Assembly (NCBI GenBank): GCA_024694055.1
Contig: JAILKC010000052.1
Span: 1 to 64,000, forward strand
DNA: 64,000 nt
Source of the DNA: Lachnospiraceae bacterium
GTDB taxonomy: Bacteria > Bacillota > Clostridia > Lachnospirales > Lachnospiraceae
Reading direction: 5' to 3'
The notes beneath the pieces are model-generated. The model did not search any database and was not told the origin of the DNA. It worked only from the letters and a program-made list of their open reading frames with translations. This document shows, in pieces, positions 53,170-61,667 of the stretch (positions are counted from its first letter, which is position 1; every line of letters starts with the position of its first letter). Position numbers and translations under genes: made by a program.

Positions 53170-55340
53170 TGTCGGACCCGAGGGATATTATGCTGAACAG
53201 AAGAGACAATACACCCAATGTGGTCATAAGGGAAAAAGTCAGCGGACTTGGCAATCAGCATATCAATTTTGTACCCATGGATATGATCAACGGCTATGAG
53301 GTCAGACCCGGATTCTATGAGATCAACGGCGCGACGGTCATTCCGGGTGGTATCAACTTTACCATTCATTCCAACCAGGCGACAAGTTGTGAACTGTGGC
53401 TTTTTAAACGCAAAGAGAAGGAGCCTTTTGTTAAGCTTCCTTTTCCTGACAATTACAAGATAGGCAACTGCTATTCCATGATCGTATTCGGCGTGGAACA
53501 GGAGAATCTTGAGTATGCCTATGTGATGGACGGGCCATATGACGAGAAGAGGGGGCTTCTCTTTAACAGGGAGAACATACTTCTTGATCCCTATGCCAAG
53601 GCTGTAGCCGGGCTGCGTGAGTGGGGACTTGAAGGAACGGCTCCTGAGTATTCCGGATATCGCGGAAGAGTTGTAAGAGATGATTTCGATTGGGGCGATA
53701 CCAAGCAGCTTCATACTCCGATAGAGGATGTCATCATATATGAACTGCATGTCAGAGGTTTTACACGGGATGATTCTTCGGGAGTTGAGTTCCCCGGGAC
53801 ATTTGACGGTATCAGACAGAAGATTCCTTATCTTAAGGAACTTGGCATTACAGCGGTAGAACTCATGCCCATCTTTGAGTTTGATGAGATGCATGATGCA
53901 AGAGAGTATAACGGCAGAACGCTCATGGACTATTGGGGCTATAATACCGTTAATTATTTCTCGCCCAACACGGCCTACAGTTCAAGACCTGAATATAACA
54001 GAGAGGGTAACGAACTTAAGAGACTCATCAAACTTTTAAAAGAGAATGAGATAGAGGTATACCTTGATGTGGTGTTCAATCATACCGCTGAGGGTAATGA
54101 ACACGGTCCGATATTCTCCTTTAAGGGAATGGACAACAATATCTACTATATGCTCACTCCCGACGGATATTATTATAATTTCTCGGGGTGTGGCAATACA
54201 CTTAACTGCAATCATCCTATCGTGAGGCAGTTCATATGTGACTGTCTGCGTCACTGGGTAATAGCATACAGAATAGACGGATTCAGATTCGATCTGGCTT
54301 CAATACTCGGACGTAATGAAGACGGTGCGCCGCTTAGCAAGCCGCCGTTACTTGAACTTTTGGCTTTTGATCCCATACTTGGCAACGTCAAGCTGATCGC
54401 AGAGGCATGGGACGCCGGCGGCATGTATCAGGTGGGCAGTTTCCCTTCGTGGAATCGATGGATGGAATGGAACGGTAAATACAGGGATGATGTCAGATCA
54501 TTCCTTAAAGGCGATGACCGCATGGAACAGGCTGCGGCCAATCGTATCTCGGGATCACCCGACATATACGGCGGCAATACGAGAGGACATTTTGCTTCGG
54601 TCAATTTCATTACCTGTCATGACGGATTTACAATGCATGACCTCTATTCATATAATTACAAGCATAATGAGGACAACGGCTGGAACAATACCGACGGAAC
54701 CAATGACAATTACAGCTGGAACTGCGGATTTGAAGGCGAGACGGATGACCCCGAAGTGCTCTCCGTGCGTACCAGGCTTATCAAGAATGCCTTTGTGACA
54801 CTTATGCTATCCAGAGGTATTCCGATGTTCCTTGCCGGTGATGAATTCTGTAATACACAGTTTGGCAATAACAATGCATACTGTCAGGACAATATCATCT
54901 CATGGCTTGACTGGTCGCTGCTTGATAAGAATCATTCCATGTTCACATTTGCACAGTACATGATATGGTACAGACAGCAGCACAGAGTTGTGAGGATCGA
55001 TACGGAGAAATGTTCGATGAACTATCCTTGTATCAGTCAGCATGGATTGCAGCCTTTCTGGACGGACTATAACGGCGGACATCATTATGTCGGGATCATG
55101 TATGCCGGCAAGAATAAAAATGGCAAAGATGAGCTGGTATATCTGGCTATCAATGCATACTGGCATGAACAGACCGTTACTCTTCCGGCTGCACCGGAGG
55201 GTATGCACTTCTACCTGATGATAGATACCAACCGTGAAATGAGTGTTGTTCAGGACATGGTGGAGCTTAACGGAGTGTTTACGATACCGCCCCGTACGGT
55301 ATTTGTACTGGAAGCATTTCCAATACTTGTGGAGGAGTAG
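53169..55340 (+). CDS. GlgX-like glycogen debranching enzyme (GH13, isoamylase type)
   Basis: This 723-aa cytoplasmic enzyme has an N-terminal CBM48-like beta domain (about 35-150) followed by a GH13 barrel. Catalytic residues are Asp375 (DGFRFDLAS), Glu412 (IAEAWDAGG) and Asp485 (TCHDGFTMHD); the first conserved region is DVVFNHTAEGN. It hydrolyses alpha-1,6 branches in glycogen or limit dextrin. It overlaps the glf stop by one base (TAATG), so it is translated with glf although the pathways differ. Pullulanase is the alternative; no signal peptide supports an intracellular role. Confidence 0.88.
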   Translation: MSDPRDIMLNRRDNTPNVVIREKVSGLGNQHINFVPMDMINGYEVRPGFYEINGATVIPGGINFTIHSNQATSCELWLFKRKEKEPFVKLPFPDNYKIGNCYSMIVFGVEQENLEYAYVMDGPYDEKRGLLFNRENILLDPYAKAVAGLREWGLEGTAPEYSGYRGRVVRDDFDWGDTKQLHTPIEDVIIYELHVRGFTRDDSSGVEFPGTFDGIRQKIPYLKELGITAVELMPIFEFDEMHDAREYNGRTLMDYWGYNTVNYFSPNTAYSSRPEYNREGNELKRLIKLLKENEIEVYLDVVFNHTAEGNEHGPIFSFKGMDNNIYYMLTPDGYYYNFSGCGNTLNCNHPIVRQFICDCLRHWVIAYRIDGFRFDLASILGRNEDGAPLSKPPLLELLAFDPILGNVKLIAEAWDAGGMYQVGSFPSWNRWMEWNGKYRDDVRSFLKGDDRMEQAAANRISGSPDIYGGNTRGHFASVNFITCHDGFTMHDLYSYNYKHNEDNGWNNTDGTNDNYSWNCGFEGETDDPEVLSVRTRLIKNAFVTLMLSRGIPMFLAGDEFCNTQFGNNNAYCQDNIISWLDWSLLDKNHSMFTFAQYMIWYRQQHRVVRIDTEKCSMNYPCISQHGLQPFWTDYNGGHHYVGIMYAGKNKNGKDELVYLAINAYWHEQTVTLPAAPEGMHFYLMIDTNREMSVVQDMVELNGVFTIPPRTVFVLEAFPILVEE

Positions 55341-55434
55341 GAGGCTGACCACAAGATGATGAATTGCACAAATTGTTTGAATTTACTGCGTTTGTGGAAC
55401 TTTTGAGATATCATATCTTTTGTCACAAAAGGTG

Positions 55435-55479
55435 TTGACGGCTTGACATTTAGGTGATAAGGTAAGATTGTACTATAAT
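55435..55479 (+). promoter_or_regulatory. AT-rich promoter region before the FliD-like gene
   Basis: Two overlapping -35-like hexamers, TTGACG (55435) and TTGACA (55444), and a TATAAT (55474) lie close together, but no pair has ideal spacing: TTGACG with TAAGGT is 17 bp, TTGACA to TATAAT is 24 bp. A promoter here is likely; its exact elements are unclear. The leader would be about 120-140 nt. Confidence 0.4.
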
Positions 55480-55604
55480 GTATTATACCCTAGGTGTAGT
55501 ATCTGGGTGACAGTATGAACAGTACAACCTACATAAGCGAATATGTACTTTTGCTCATACAGGGATAGTATGACTCTAATCATGGAAGAAAGGAGGAGCA
55601 GGGT

Positions 55605-56969
55605 ATGGCATATTCAGCGGCACTTAATACCGTCTACAATCAATATCTAACTACATATGCACCGAAGAAGAGCGATACCCGCTATGACACTCATAAGCGC
55701 AGTGAGCTTAAGGGTATCACGAATTCCATGGTGAAGGTCAATAAGGATGCTCCTCTTTATAAGTTGGACACCTCTCCCGAATCCCGTGAATATATAATTG
55801 GACTCAAGGAAGAATCGAGGATATTGCAGAATACCATTATGTCTTCTATCGGCAGTGCCGAATACGGAGATATCAATGGTAAGATTGCATATTCTTCAGA
55901 TGAAGGCATTGCTACGGCCAGATACGTGGGAGATGAGAACAGTAGTCTTACCATGGATACCGAAGTCGGTGAGGATGGCTCTGTAAGTTATGTACAGAGA
56001 GAAGTTCCCGAATACAGCATTGAAGTACAGTCGCTTGCATCGGCTCAGGTCAATAAGGGCAAGTTCCTTCCGATGGACAGCCTTGGAATAGAACCCGGTG
56101 ACTACAGTTTTGATATGATCGTAGGCGGGCAGGGATATGAGTTCCAATATACGATAAGAGAAGATGACACCAATTTTGATATACAGAACAGATTAAGCCG
56201 ACTGATCAACAATTCCGGCATACATCTGAATTCCGTTGTGGAAGAAGATGGAGAGGGCAATGCCAGCCTCCGTATCGAATCTGCACAGGTAGGTATACAT
56301 TATGGCGAGAGTAGCAGAGTGTTCGATATCAAGGATCCGACCGACAGGATATCCGGCTCGGGATCTGTTGAGTACTTTGGTCTTGATTATGTGGCAAGGG
56401 AAGCATCCAATGCACACTTTATCGTGAACGGCATCGAGGCAAGTTCCGCTTCCAATACATTTATATTAGAAAAGAACTATGAGATCACACTTAATGGCGT
56501 AAGCCCTGCAGAGGGTGTGACGACCTCTGTGGGAGTCAAGCCCGATACTGAGGCTGCTGTGGACAATATCAGCAATCTGATCGGTGGATATAATGACTTC
56601 ATGCGTGCGATCAATGCATACAAGGATGTACAGAGCAAGAGCCTGTCTTTGGCAGGTGAGATGCAGGGCATAGCAGGACTGTACAGCGCGGGCATGGATG
56701 AGATGGGTATCACACTTGGTGAAGACGGTACCATGGAGATAGACAGGGACAAGCTTGGATCGGCTATGGCTTCCGAGGATTCAGGGAAGTCTGTCAATAT
56801 GCTTAAGGAATTCTCCAATGCGGTTATGCGTAAGAGCAGACAGGTATCACTCAATCCCGTTTCTTACATTAATAAGACAGTGGTAGAGTATAAGAATCCG
56901 GGCAAGACGTTCTCCAATCCTTATACGGCCAGTGCATACGCCGGACTGATGTTCAATTCATATTGCTGA
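55605..56969 (+). CDS. Divergent FliD-like (flagellar hook-associated family) protein
   Basis: This 454-aa secreted-type protein has no signal peptide. The middle contains FliD_N-like (YSIEVQSLASAQVNKGKFLP) and FliD_C-like segments (FIVNGIEASSASNTF, then INGVSP-type strand, TEAAVDNISNLIGGYNDFMR). It lacks the canonical LxSGxxSGLD N-terminus and instead starts with a polar 150-residue region. It ends in GLMFNSYC with a terminal Cys. AAGGAGGAG precedes the ATG. It stands alone, about 5 kb from the flagellar operon, behind its own leader. I infer an accessory cap or tip protein; a non-flagellar role is possible. Confidence 0.7.
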   Translation: MAYSAALNTVYNQYLTTYAPKKSDTRYDTHKRSELKGITNSMVKVNKDAPLYKLDTSPESREYIIGLKEESRILQNTIMSSIGSAEYGDINGKIAYSSDEGIATARYVGDENSSLTMDTEVGEDGSVSYVQREVPEYSIEVQSLASAQVNKGKFLPMDSLGIEPGDYSFDMIVGGQGYEFQYTIREDDTNFDIQNRLSRLINNSGIHLNSVVEEDGEGNASLRIESAQVGIHYGESSRVFDIKDPTDRISGSGSVEYFGLDYVAREASNAHFIVNGIEASSASNTFILEKNYEITLNGVSPAEGVTTSVGVKPDTEAAVDNISNLIGGYNDFMRAINAYKDVQSKSLSLAGEMQGIAGLYSAGMDEMGITLGEDGTMEIDRDKLGSAMASEDSGKSVNMLKEFSNAVMRKSRQVSLNPVSYINKTVVEYKNPGKTFSNPYTASAYAGLMFNSYC

Positions 56970-57021
56970 TACCCGAAAGTACATTTGCGAAATAATATAT
57001 ATAATATATAGAAAAAAGATG

Positions 57022-57050
57022 TTGACGGCTTACAGATGCTGTGCTATATT
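57022..57050 (+). promoter_or_regulatory. Promoter of the rpmG-secE-nusG-rplK-rplA operon
   Basis: TTGACG (57022-57027) and TATATT (57045-57050) are spaced by 17 bp. Initiation near 57057 would place a hairpin at the very 5' end of the mRNA. Confidence 0.8.
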
Positions 57051-57058
57051 GTACAGGC

Positions 57059-57079
57059 AAGACGTGACGTCTTTTTTTT
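57059..57079 (+). terminator. Short hairpin with T tract at the rpmG transcript start
   Basis: A 6-bp stem (57059-57064 with 57068-57073) with a 3-nt loop is followed by a run of T to 57079. It could end the FliD-like transcript from upstream while lying just past the start site of the rpmG promoter. Confidence 0.55.
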
Positions 57080-57110
57080 GTGCATTGAATATGAAAGGAA
57101 GTAGATCAAT

Positions 57111-57260
57111 ATGCGTACCAAGATAACATTGGCATGTACAGAGTGCAAGCAGCGCAATTACAATACCACTAAGGATAAGAAGACACATCCCGACAGGATG
57201 GAGACCAAGAAGTATTGTAGATTCTGTAAGGCACATACATTACATAAGGAGACAAAGTAA
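57111..57260 (+). CDS. rpmG: Ribosomal protein bL33
   Basis: This 49-aa large-subunit protein is too short for many gene lists. Two Cys-x-x-Cys pairs (Cys9/Cys12 and Cys36/Cys39) mark the zinc-binding form. The stretch [16 protein letters not shown] is typical. AAAGGAAG lies upstream of the ATG at 57111, and the stop shares a base with the secE start. The genome may also encode a Cys-less copy for zinc limitation; none is in the window. Confidence 0.95.
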   Translation: MRTKITLACTECKQRNYNTTKDKKTHPDRMETKKYCRFCKAHTLHKETK

Positions 57261-57457
57261 TGGCAGATTCTGTTAAGGAAAATAAGCCTAGCTTTTTCGA
57301 CGGTGTCAAGGCTGAATGGAATAAGATAGTATGGCCGGACAAGGAACAGCTCACGAAGCAGACGGTTGCGGTCATAGCAGTGACGATAGTTTTGGGTATA
57401 GTCATAGCATTGCTGGATACAGGATTGCAGTATGGCGTTAATCTGTTGTCAATGTAA
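57260..57457 (+). CDS. secE: Preprotein translocase subunit SecE
   Basis: This 65-aa single-span subunit clamps SecY in the protein-export channel. The amphipathic segment FFDGVKAEWNKIVWPDKEQL followed by one membrane helix (TVAVIAVTIVLGIVIALLD) is the bacterial short form. It overlaps rpmG by one base and precedes nusG, the standard order. Confidence 0.95.
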   Translation: MADSVKENKPSFFDGVKAEWNKIVWPDKEQLTKQTVAVIAVTIVLGIVIALLDTGLQYGVNLLSM

Positions 57458-57481
57458 GATATTTTAGGATGAGGTTTTGAT

Positions 57482-58000
57482 ATGGCAGAAGCTAATTGGT
57501 ATGTTGCTCATACCTATTCGGGATATGAGAATAAAGTTAAGGCCGATCTTGATAAGACCATTGCCAATCGCGGACTTGAGGATCAGATCCTTGAGGTGCG
57601 TGTTCCCATGCAGGAAGTAGTGGAGATGAAGAACGGTGCCCGTAAGACTGTGCAGAAGAAGCTTTTCCCAGGTTATGTACTTATCAACATGATCATGAAC
57701 GATGAGACATGGTATGTTGTGAGGAATACCAGAGGAGTCACAGGTTTCGTGGGACCGGGAAGCAAGCCTGTTCCACTTTCGGATGCGGAGATGAAGCCGC
57801 TTGGTATCAAGACAGAGAATGTTACCATCGACTTTGTGGAAGGCGATACCATCGTGGTTGTTGCAGGCCCTTGGAAGGATACGGTCGGTGCGGTTACTCG
57901 TATAGATTACAGCAAGCAGACCGCCACCATCAATGTAGAACTGTTCGGCAGAGAGACACCTGTCGAGATCAGTTTCGAAGAAGTGCGTAAGCTTTTATAA
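57482..58000 (+). CDS. nusG: Transcription elongation/antitermination factor NusG
   Basis: This 172-aa protein binds RNA polymerase and modulates pausing and termination. It has the N-terminal NGN domain (ANWYVAHTYSGYENKVKADL) and the C-terminal KOW domain (FVEGDTIVVVAGPWKDTVG). The central LFPGYVLINMIMNDETWYVV segment is typical. Lengths and order match other Firmicutes. Confidence 0.96.
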   Translation: MAEANWYVAHTYSGYENKVKADLDKTIANRGLEDQILEVRVPMQEVVEMKNGARKTVQKKLFPGYVLINMIMNDETWYVVRNTRGVTGFVGPGSKPVPLSDAEMKPLGIKTENVTIDFVEGDTIVVVAGPWKDTVGAVTRIDYSKQTATINVELFGRETPVEISFEEVRKLL

Positions 58001-58026
58001 AAGTTTGACCTTTTATGAAGCTTCAA

Positions 58027-58054
58027 GTGGAAGGGTACCTATAACCCGTACCAC
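58027..58054 (+). promoter_or_regulatory. Hairpin in the rplK leader
   Basis: An outer 4-bp stem (58027-58030 with 58051-58054) encloses a 4-bp stem (58033-58036 with 58044-58047), with an alternative GGTAC/GTACC pairing. It lies 40 nt before rplK. L1-mediated feedback on rplKA leaders is known in bacteria; a role here is inference. Confidence 0.35.
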
Positions 58055-58093
58055 GCATATATTATCAATATATTTTTATAGGAGGAAGCCATC

Positions 58094-58519
58094 ATGGCAA
58101 AGAAAGTAGAAGGTTACATTAAGTTGCAGATTCCCGCCGGCAAGGCAACACCGGCACCCCCGGTTGGACCCGCTCTTGGTCAGCACGGTGTTAACATCGT
58201 TGAGTTTACCAAGCAGTTCAACGCAGTAACAGCAGATAAGGGTGATATGATCATTCCTGTTGTTATCACAGTATATGCTGACAGAAGTTTCAGCTTCATC
58301 ACCAAGACACCTCCGGCAGCCGTATTACTTAAGAAGGCTTGTAATATCAAGTCAGGCTCAGGTGTACCGAACAAGACTAAGGTCGCTACAATCTCTAAGG
58401 ATAAGGTAAGAGAGATCGCAGAGCTCAAGATGCCTGACCTTAATGCTGCATCTATTGAGGCAGCTATGAGCATGATAGCAGGTACAGCAAGAAGTATGGG
58501 TATAACGGTAGAGGACTGA
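58094..58519 (+). CDS. rplK: Ribosomal protein uL11
   Basis: This 141-aa protein of the ribosomal GTPase centre has the conserved N-terminal [20 protein letters not shown] and [15 protein letters not shown], and the C-terminal rRNA-binding domain with [15 protein letters not shown] precedes the ATG. It is followed by rplA after 16 bp. Confidence 0.97.
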   Translation: MAKKVEGYIKLQIPAGKATPAPPVGPALGQHGVNIVEFTKQFNAVTADKGDMIIPVVITVYADRSFSFITKTPPAAVLLKKACNIKSGSGVPNKTKVATISKDKVREIAELKMPDLNAASIEAAMSMIAGTARSMGITVED

Positions 58520-58535
58520 TTTAGGAGGTGAGCGA

Positions 58536-59225
58536 ATGAAGCACGGTAAGAAATATAGCGAGGCTGCTAAATTAGTAGATCGCGCAGTACAGTATGAGCC
58601 CGCAGAGGCTATAGGAATAGTTAAGAAGACAGCCAGCGCCAAGTTCGATGAGACTGTGGAGCTGCACATCAGAACAGGTTGCGACGGACGTCATGCAGAT
58701 CAGCAGATCCGCGGCGCCGTAGTACTTCCCAACGGAACAGGTAAGACTGTAAGAGTTTTGGTTTTTGCCAAGGGTACAAAGCTTGACGAGGCACAGGCAG
58801 CAGGTGCTGACTTTGTCGGCGGTGAAGAGCTCATCCCCAAGATCCAGAACGACGGTTGGTTTGAGTTCGATGTAGTAGTTGCTACACCCGATATGATGGG
58901 CGTTGTAGGACGTCTTGGTAAGGTACTCGGACCTAAGGGTCTTATGCCCAATCCTAAGGCAGGAACGGTTACAATGGATGTAGCCAAGGCCGTAGAGGAT
59001 ATCAAAGCAGGTAAGATCGAGTATCGTCTTGATAAAGCCAATATCATCCACGTACCGGTTGGTAAGGCATCATTCAGCGAGGAGCAGCTTACACAGAATT
59101 ACGAGGCACTTATGTCTGCAATCCTTAAGGCTAAGCCCGCTGCACTTAAGGGTCAGTACCTTAAGAGCATCACACTCGCATGCACGATGGGCCCCGGCGT
59201 GAAGATATCTACAGCAAAGTATTAA
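58536..59225 (+). CDS. rplA: Ribosomal protein uL1
   Basis: This 229-aa protein of the L1 stalk has the hallmark [20 protein letters not shown] and [20 protein letters not shown]. In other bacteria it represses its own operon by binding the leader mRNA. AGGAGGTG precedes the ATG. A strong terminator follows 15 bp after the stop and separates it from the capA-like gene. Confidence 0.97.
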   Translation: MKHGKKYSEAAKLVDRAVQYEPAEAIGIVKKTASAKFDETVELHIRTGCDGRHADQQIRGAVVLPNGTGKTVRVLVFAKGTKLDEAQAAGADFVGGEELIPKIQNDGWFEFDVVVATPDMMGVVGRLGKVLGPKGLMPNPKAGTVTMDVAKAVEDIKAGKIEYRLDKANIIHVPVGKASFSEEQLTQNYEALMSAILKAKPAALKGQYLKSITLACTMGPGVKISTAKY

Positions 59226-59240
59226 TATTTGCAAAGTTTC

Positions 59241-59269
59241 GGACCGACACATATGTGTCGGTCCTTTTT
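59241..59269 (+). terminator. Terminator after rplA
   Basis: A perfect 10-bp GC-rich stem (59241-59250 with 59255-59264) with a 4-nt loop is followed by five T residues. Confidence 0.93.
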
Positions 59270-59272
59270 ATT

Positions 59273-59302
59273 TAATATGAAGATCTGAGAGACCTCATAT
59301 TA
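59273..59302. promoter_or_regulatory. Inverted repeat upstream of the capA-like gene
   Basis: An 8-bp inverted repeat (59273-59280 with 59295-59302) with a 14-bp spacer lies in the short gap between the rplA terminator and the capA-like gene. It could be an operator. No matching promoter elements were recognised. Confidence 0.3.
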
Positions 59303-59366
59303 AACAATAAACGGGACAGATCCCGGGATGTTGTCATCATGGGAAGAATGGGATAATATTACATAT

Positions 59367-60638
59367 ATGAATAAAGGCAGAAAAAAACCGAATCTCATAT
59401 TGATATTTTTGCTGACACTTACGCTTACGATAGGAGCGGGAGTGGGAGTTTTGTATGTGGTTACAATTCACAGAGGACAAAGTGAACCGGAGGCCACCGA
59501 CAGAGATCGCGACAACGGGCAGGCGGTTGCGCAGGTATATGATATAGAAGACAGTTCGGAGGCCGAAAAAGAAGAGCAGTCTGTGGATGAAGAGCCGGTG
59601 GACAACTCAAAATATGGCAAGATACTTGCTGATGAAGAGTATTGCGCAGAGAATAGGATATATGCCATAGATGCCGGGTATGATGATGAAGTAAGCCTGC
59701 TTTTTGCCGGGGATATATCTTTTGCCGACGGATATGCCAATATGGAGACCCTTAAACAAAGAGGAGGGGAAATCGCCGCGGCCTTTGATGACAATACGCT
59801 TGAGATAATGCAGTCTGCGGATATTTTTATGGTGAACAATGAATTCACCTACACAAGCAGGGGAACACCCACGGAAGAGAAAGCGTTCACGTTCAGAGGC
59901 AATCCGGATTACGTGAGATATTTAAAGGATATCGGAGCTGATGTGGTGTCAGTGGCCAATAATCATGTCTATGATTATGGAGAGGTATCCCTTCTTGATA
60001 CGCTTGATACACTTGAAGGCGCCGGCGTACCATATGTGGGTGCCGGACGCAATATCGATGAGGCAGTTAAGCCGGTATACTTCATTGTCAACGATATCAA
60101 GATCGCATTGGTATCGGCTACGCAGATAGAGAGACTGGATAACCCCGATACAAAGGGAGCGACAGCGGACAGTGCGGGTACTTTCAGGTGCTGGAACAAT
60201 GACAGGATATATGATGTGATAAAGGATGCAGCTGCGCAGAGTGACTATGTGGTGGCTTACATCCATTGGGGTACTGAGAATGAAGAGATACCCGACTGGG
60301 CGCAGGATAAGATGGCACCGAAACTGGCAGAGGCGGGAGCGGATCTCATAATAGGAGACCATCCGCATATTCTGCAAAAGATAGGATATATAGGAAGTAC
60401 GCCTATCATATACAGCCTGGGCAATTATTGGTTTAACAGCAAGACTCTGGATACAGGTCTTTTAGAAGTCACACTTGATACAGAGGGCCATACCAATACG
60501 GTGAGATTTATTCCTGCCATTCAGTCCGGTTGTCGCACTGTTGTGGTAAACGGCGCGGAAGCCGAGAGGGTTCTTGATCACATGCGCGAACTCTCCGGTG
60601 GAGTGACTATAGACAGTGAGGGATATATACATAAATAG
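59367..60638 (+). CDS. CapA/PgsA-family membrane-anchored metallophosphoesterase-like protein
   Basis: This 423-aa protein has an N-terminal membrane anchor (LILIFLLTLTLTIGAGVGVL), an acidic spacer, and an extracellular PGA_cap (CapA) domain (about 105-400). Metallophosphoesterase-like motifs are visible in order: FAGDIS, NNEFTY, VANNHVYDYG, YIHWGTE, GDHPHI, SLGNYWF. In Bacillus, CapA/PgsA takes part in poly-gamma-glutamate export; in most bacteria the substrate is unknown, and no capB or capC is nearby. ATG 59367 leads directly into the membrane anchor; ATG 59328 is in frame upstream, and neither has a strong ribosome-binding site. The gene interrupts the usual rplA-rplJ neighbourhood. Confidence 0.88.
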   Translation: MNKGRKKPNLILIFLLTLTLTIGAGVGVLYVVTIHRGQSEPEATDRDRDNGQAVAQVYDIEDSSEAEKEEQSVDEEPVDNSKYGKILADEEYCAENRIYAIDAGYDDEVSLLFAGDISFADGYANMETLKQRGGEIAAAFDDNTLEIMQSADIFMVNNEFTYTSRGTPTEEKAFTFRGNPDYVRYLKDIGADVVSVANNHVYDYGEVSLLDTLDTLEGAGVPYVGAGRNIDEAVKPVYFIVNDIKIALVSATQIERLDNPDTKGATADSAGTFRCWNNDRIYDVIKDAAAQSDYVVAYIHWGTENEEIPDWAQDKMAPKLAEAGADLIIGDHPHILQKIGYIGSTPIIYSLGNYWFNSKTLDTGLLEVTLDTEGHTNTVRFIPAIQSGCRTVVVNGAEAERVLDHMRELSGGVTIDSEGYIHK

Positions 60639-60683
60639 AGCCCGTGTTTTGTGACAATATATGTGAAAATACGAAAAAATGTC

Positions 60684-60713
60684 TTGACACGTGAGTCTGA
60701 CACATGCTATTAT
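60684..60713 (+). promoter_or_regulatory. Promoter of the rplJ-rplL operon
   Basis: TTGACA (60684-60689) and TATTAT (60708-60713) are spaced by 18 bp. Transcription would start near 60720, at the beginning of the L10 leader. Confidence 0.8.
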
Positions 60714-60719
60714 TGCAAG

Positions 60720-60873
60720 GTCGTTCGGGTTAAACCCGTATGATGAGCCGAAGACAGCAGGTAGGATACCTTATGGCTATCCTCTAACGAGTTCGCCTGC
60801 CGAGGAATGAAGAGAACGTTTTACGAGATATGATTCGCTTTGATTCCTTCTGTCTTATGGCAGGAGGTTTTTT
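60720..60873 (+). ncRNA. L10 leader (autoregulatory ribosomal protein leader)
   Basis: The untranslated leader before rplJ carries the L10-leader hallmarks: a GACAGCAGG strand (60753-60761), a CCTGCCGAGG strand (60796-60805) that pairs with it, and a downstream terminator hairpin. In Firmicutes the L10-L12 complex binds this structure and favours termination when free protein is in excess. The GACAG of the first strand can alternatively pair with CTGTC in the terminator, which fits a switch. Confidence 0.85.
60846..60873 (+). terminator. Attenuator hairpin of the L10 leader
   Basis: A 9-bp stem with G-U pairs (60846-60854 with 60859-60867) and a TTAT loop is followed by six T residues. It precedes rplJ and is the output of the leader. 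Confidence 0.85.
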
Positions 60874-60925
60874 CGTAGGAAGATATACCATCCTCATTCG
60901 GTAAAATCTAACAGGAGGAGAGAAT

Positions 60926-61540
60926 ATGGCAAAGGTTGAGATTAAGAAGCCTATCGTAGAAGAGATCAGCGCTGCTATTAAGGATGCTCAGTCAGTGGTC
61001 CTTGTTGATTACCGCGGACTTACAGTTGAGCAGGACACCAAGCTTCGTAAAGAGCTTCGTGAGGCAGGCATCAACTACAAGGTGTACAAGAACACAATGA
61101 TGAATTTTGCGTTCAAGGGTACTGACTTCGAGTCATTGCTTCCTTATCTTGAGGGACCCAGCGCAGTAGCAATTTCATCTTCAGATGCTACAGCTCCCGC
61201 AAGAGTACTCGCAAAGTTCGCTAAGACAGCTGAAAATCTTGAGATCAAAGCCGGTGTGGTAGAAGGAACACTTTATGATGCAAATGGCATGAAGTCAATC
61301 GCTTCAATTCCTTCACGTGAAGAGTTGCTGTCCAAGTTGCTTGGAAGCATTCAGTCACCTATCACCAACTTTGCTCGCGTCATGAATCAGTTGGCTGAAA
61401 AAGGCGGAGCAGGAGAAGCGGTAGCAGCAGCACCTGCAAAAGAGGCCGAGGCTACAGAGGCAGCACCCGCTGCTGAGGCAGAGGCACCCGCAGCTGAGGA
61501 AGCACCTGCTGCAGAAGCAGAAGCACCCGCAGCAGAATAA
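60926..61540 (+). CDS. rplJ: Ribosomal protein uL10 with Ala/Glu-rich C-terminal tail
   Basis: This 204-aa protein forms the base of the L12 stalk. The body (1-165) is standard: VEIKKPIVEEISAAIKDAQS, VVLVDYRGLTVEQDTKLRKE, then FARVMNQLAEKGG. After residue 165 it carries about 38 extra residues made of A, P, E repeats (AAPAAEAEAPAAEE type). Typical L10 ends near 165-175. The tail is acidic, probably disordered, and lies next to the L12-binding helix. AGGAGGAG precedes the ATG. Confidence 0.96.
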   Translation: MAKVEIKKPIVEEISAAIKDAQSVVLVDYRGLTVEQDTKLRKELREAGINYKVYKNTMMNFAFKGTDFESLLPYLEGPSAVAISSSDATAPARVLAKFAKTAENLEIKAGVVEGTLYDANGMKSIASIPSREELLSKLLGSIQSPITNFARVMNQLAEKGGAGEAVAAAPAKEAEATEAAPAAEAEAPAAEEAPAAEAEAPAAE

Positions 61541-61560
61541 AAGGTTGAAGAACTTACAAC

Positions 61561-61630
61561 GGCTCACAGCAAAGGCTGTTTCGCCGGTAAGTACCAGTCA
61601 ACCCTCCGTTTTGCAAGGGCGAAACGGCAG
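61561..61630 (+). ncRNA. Candidate structured RNA element between rplJ and rplL (copy B)
   Basis: This stretch shares ordered blocks with 44689-44752: GGCTCACAGCA, GGCTGTTT, CGCCGGTA and CCTCCG. The first hairpin (ACAGC/GCTGT) has an AAAG loop. The last block opens a 9-bp hairpin (61616-61614 region; CCGTTTTGC with GCGAAACGG). The CTGTTTCGCC of the middle can instead pair with GGCGAAAC, so two exclusive folds exist. Position before rplL suggests control of L12 excess over L10. The class is not recognised. Confidence 0.45.
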
Positions 61631-61667
61631 ATTGTTTGAATCGTAGAATTTGAAAGGAGTCATTATC

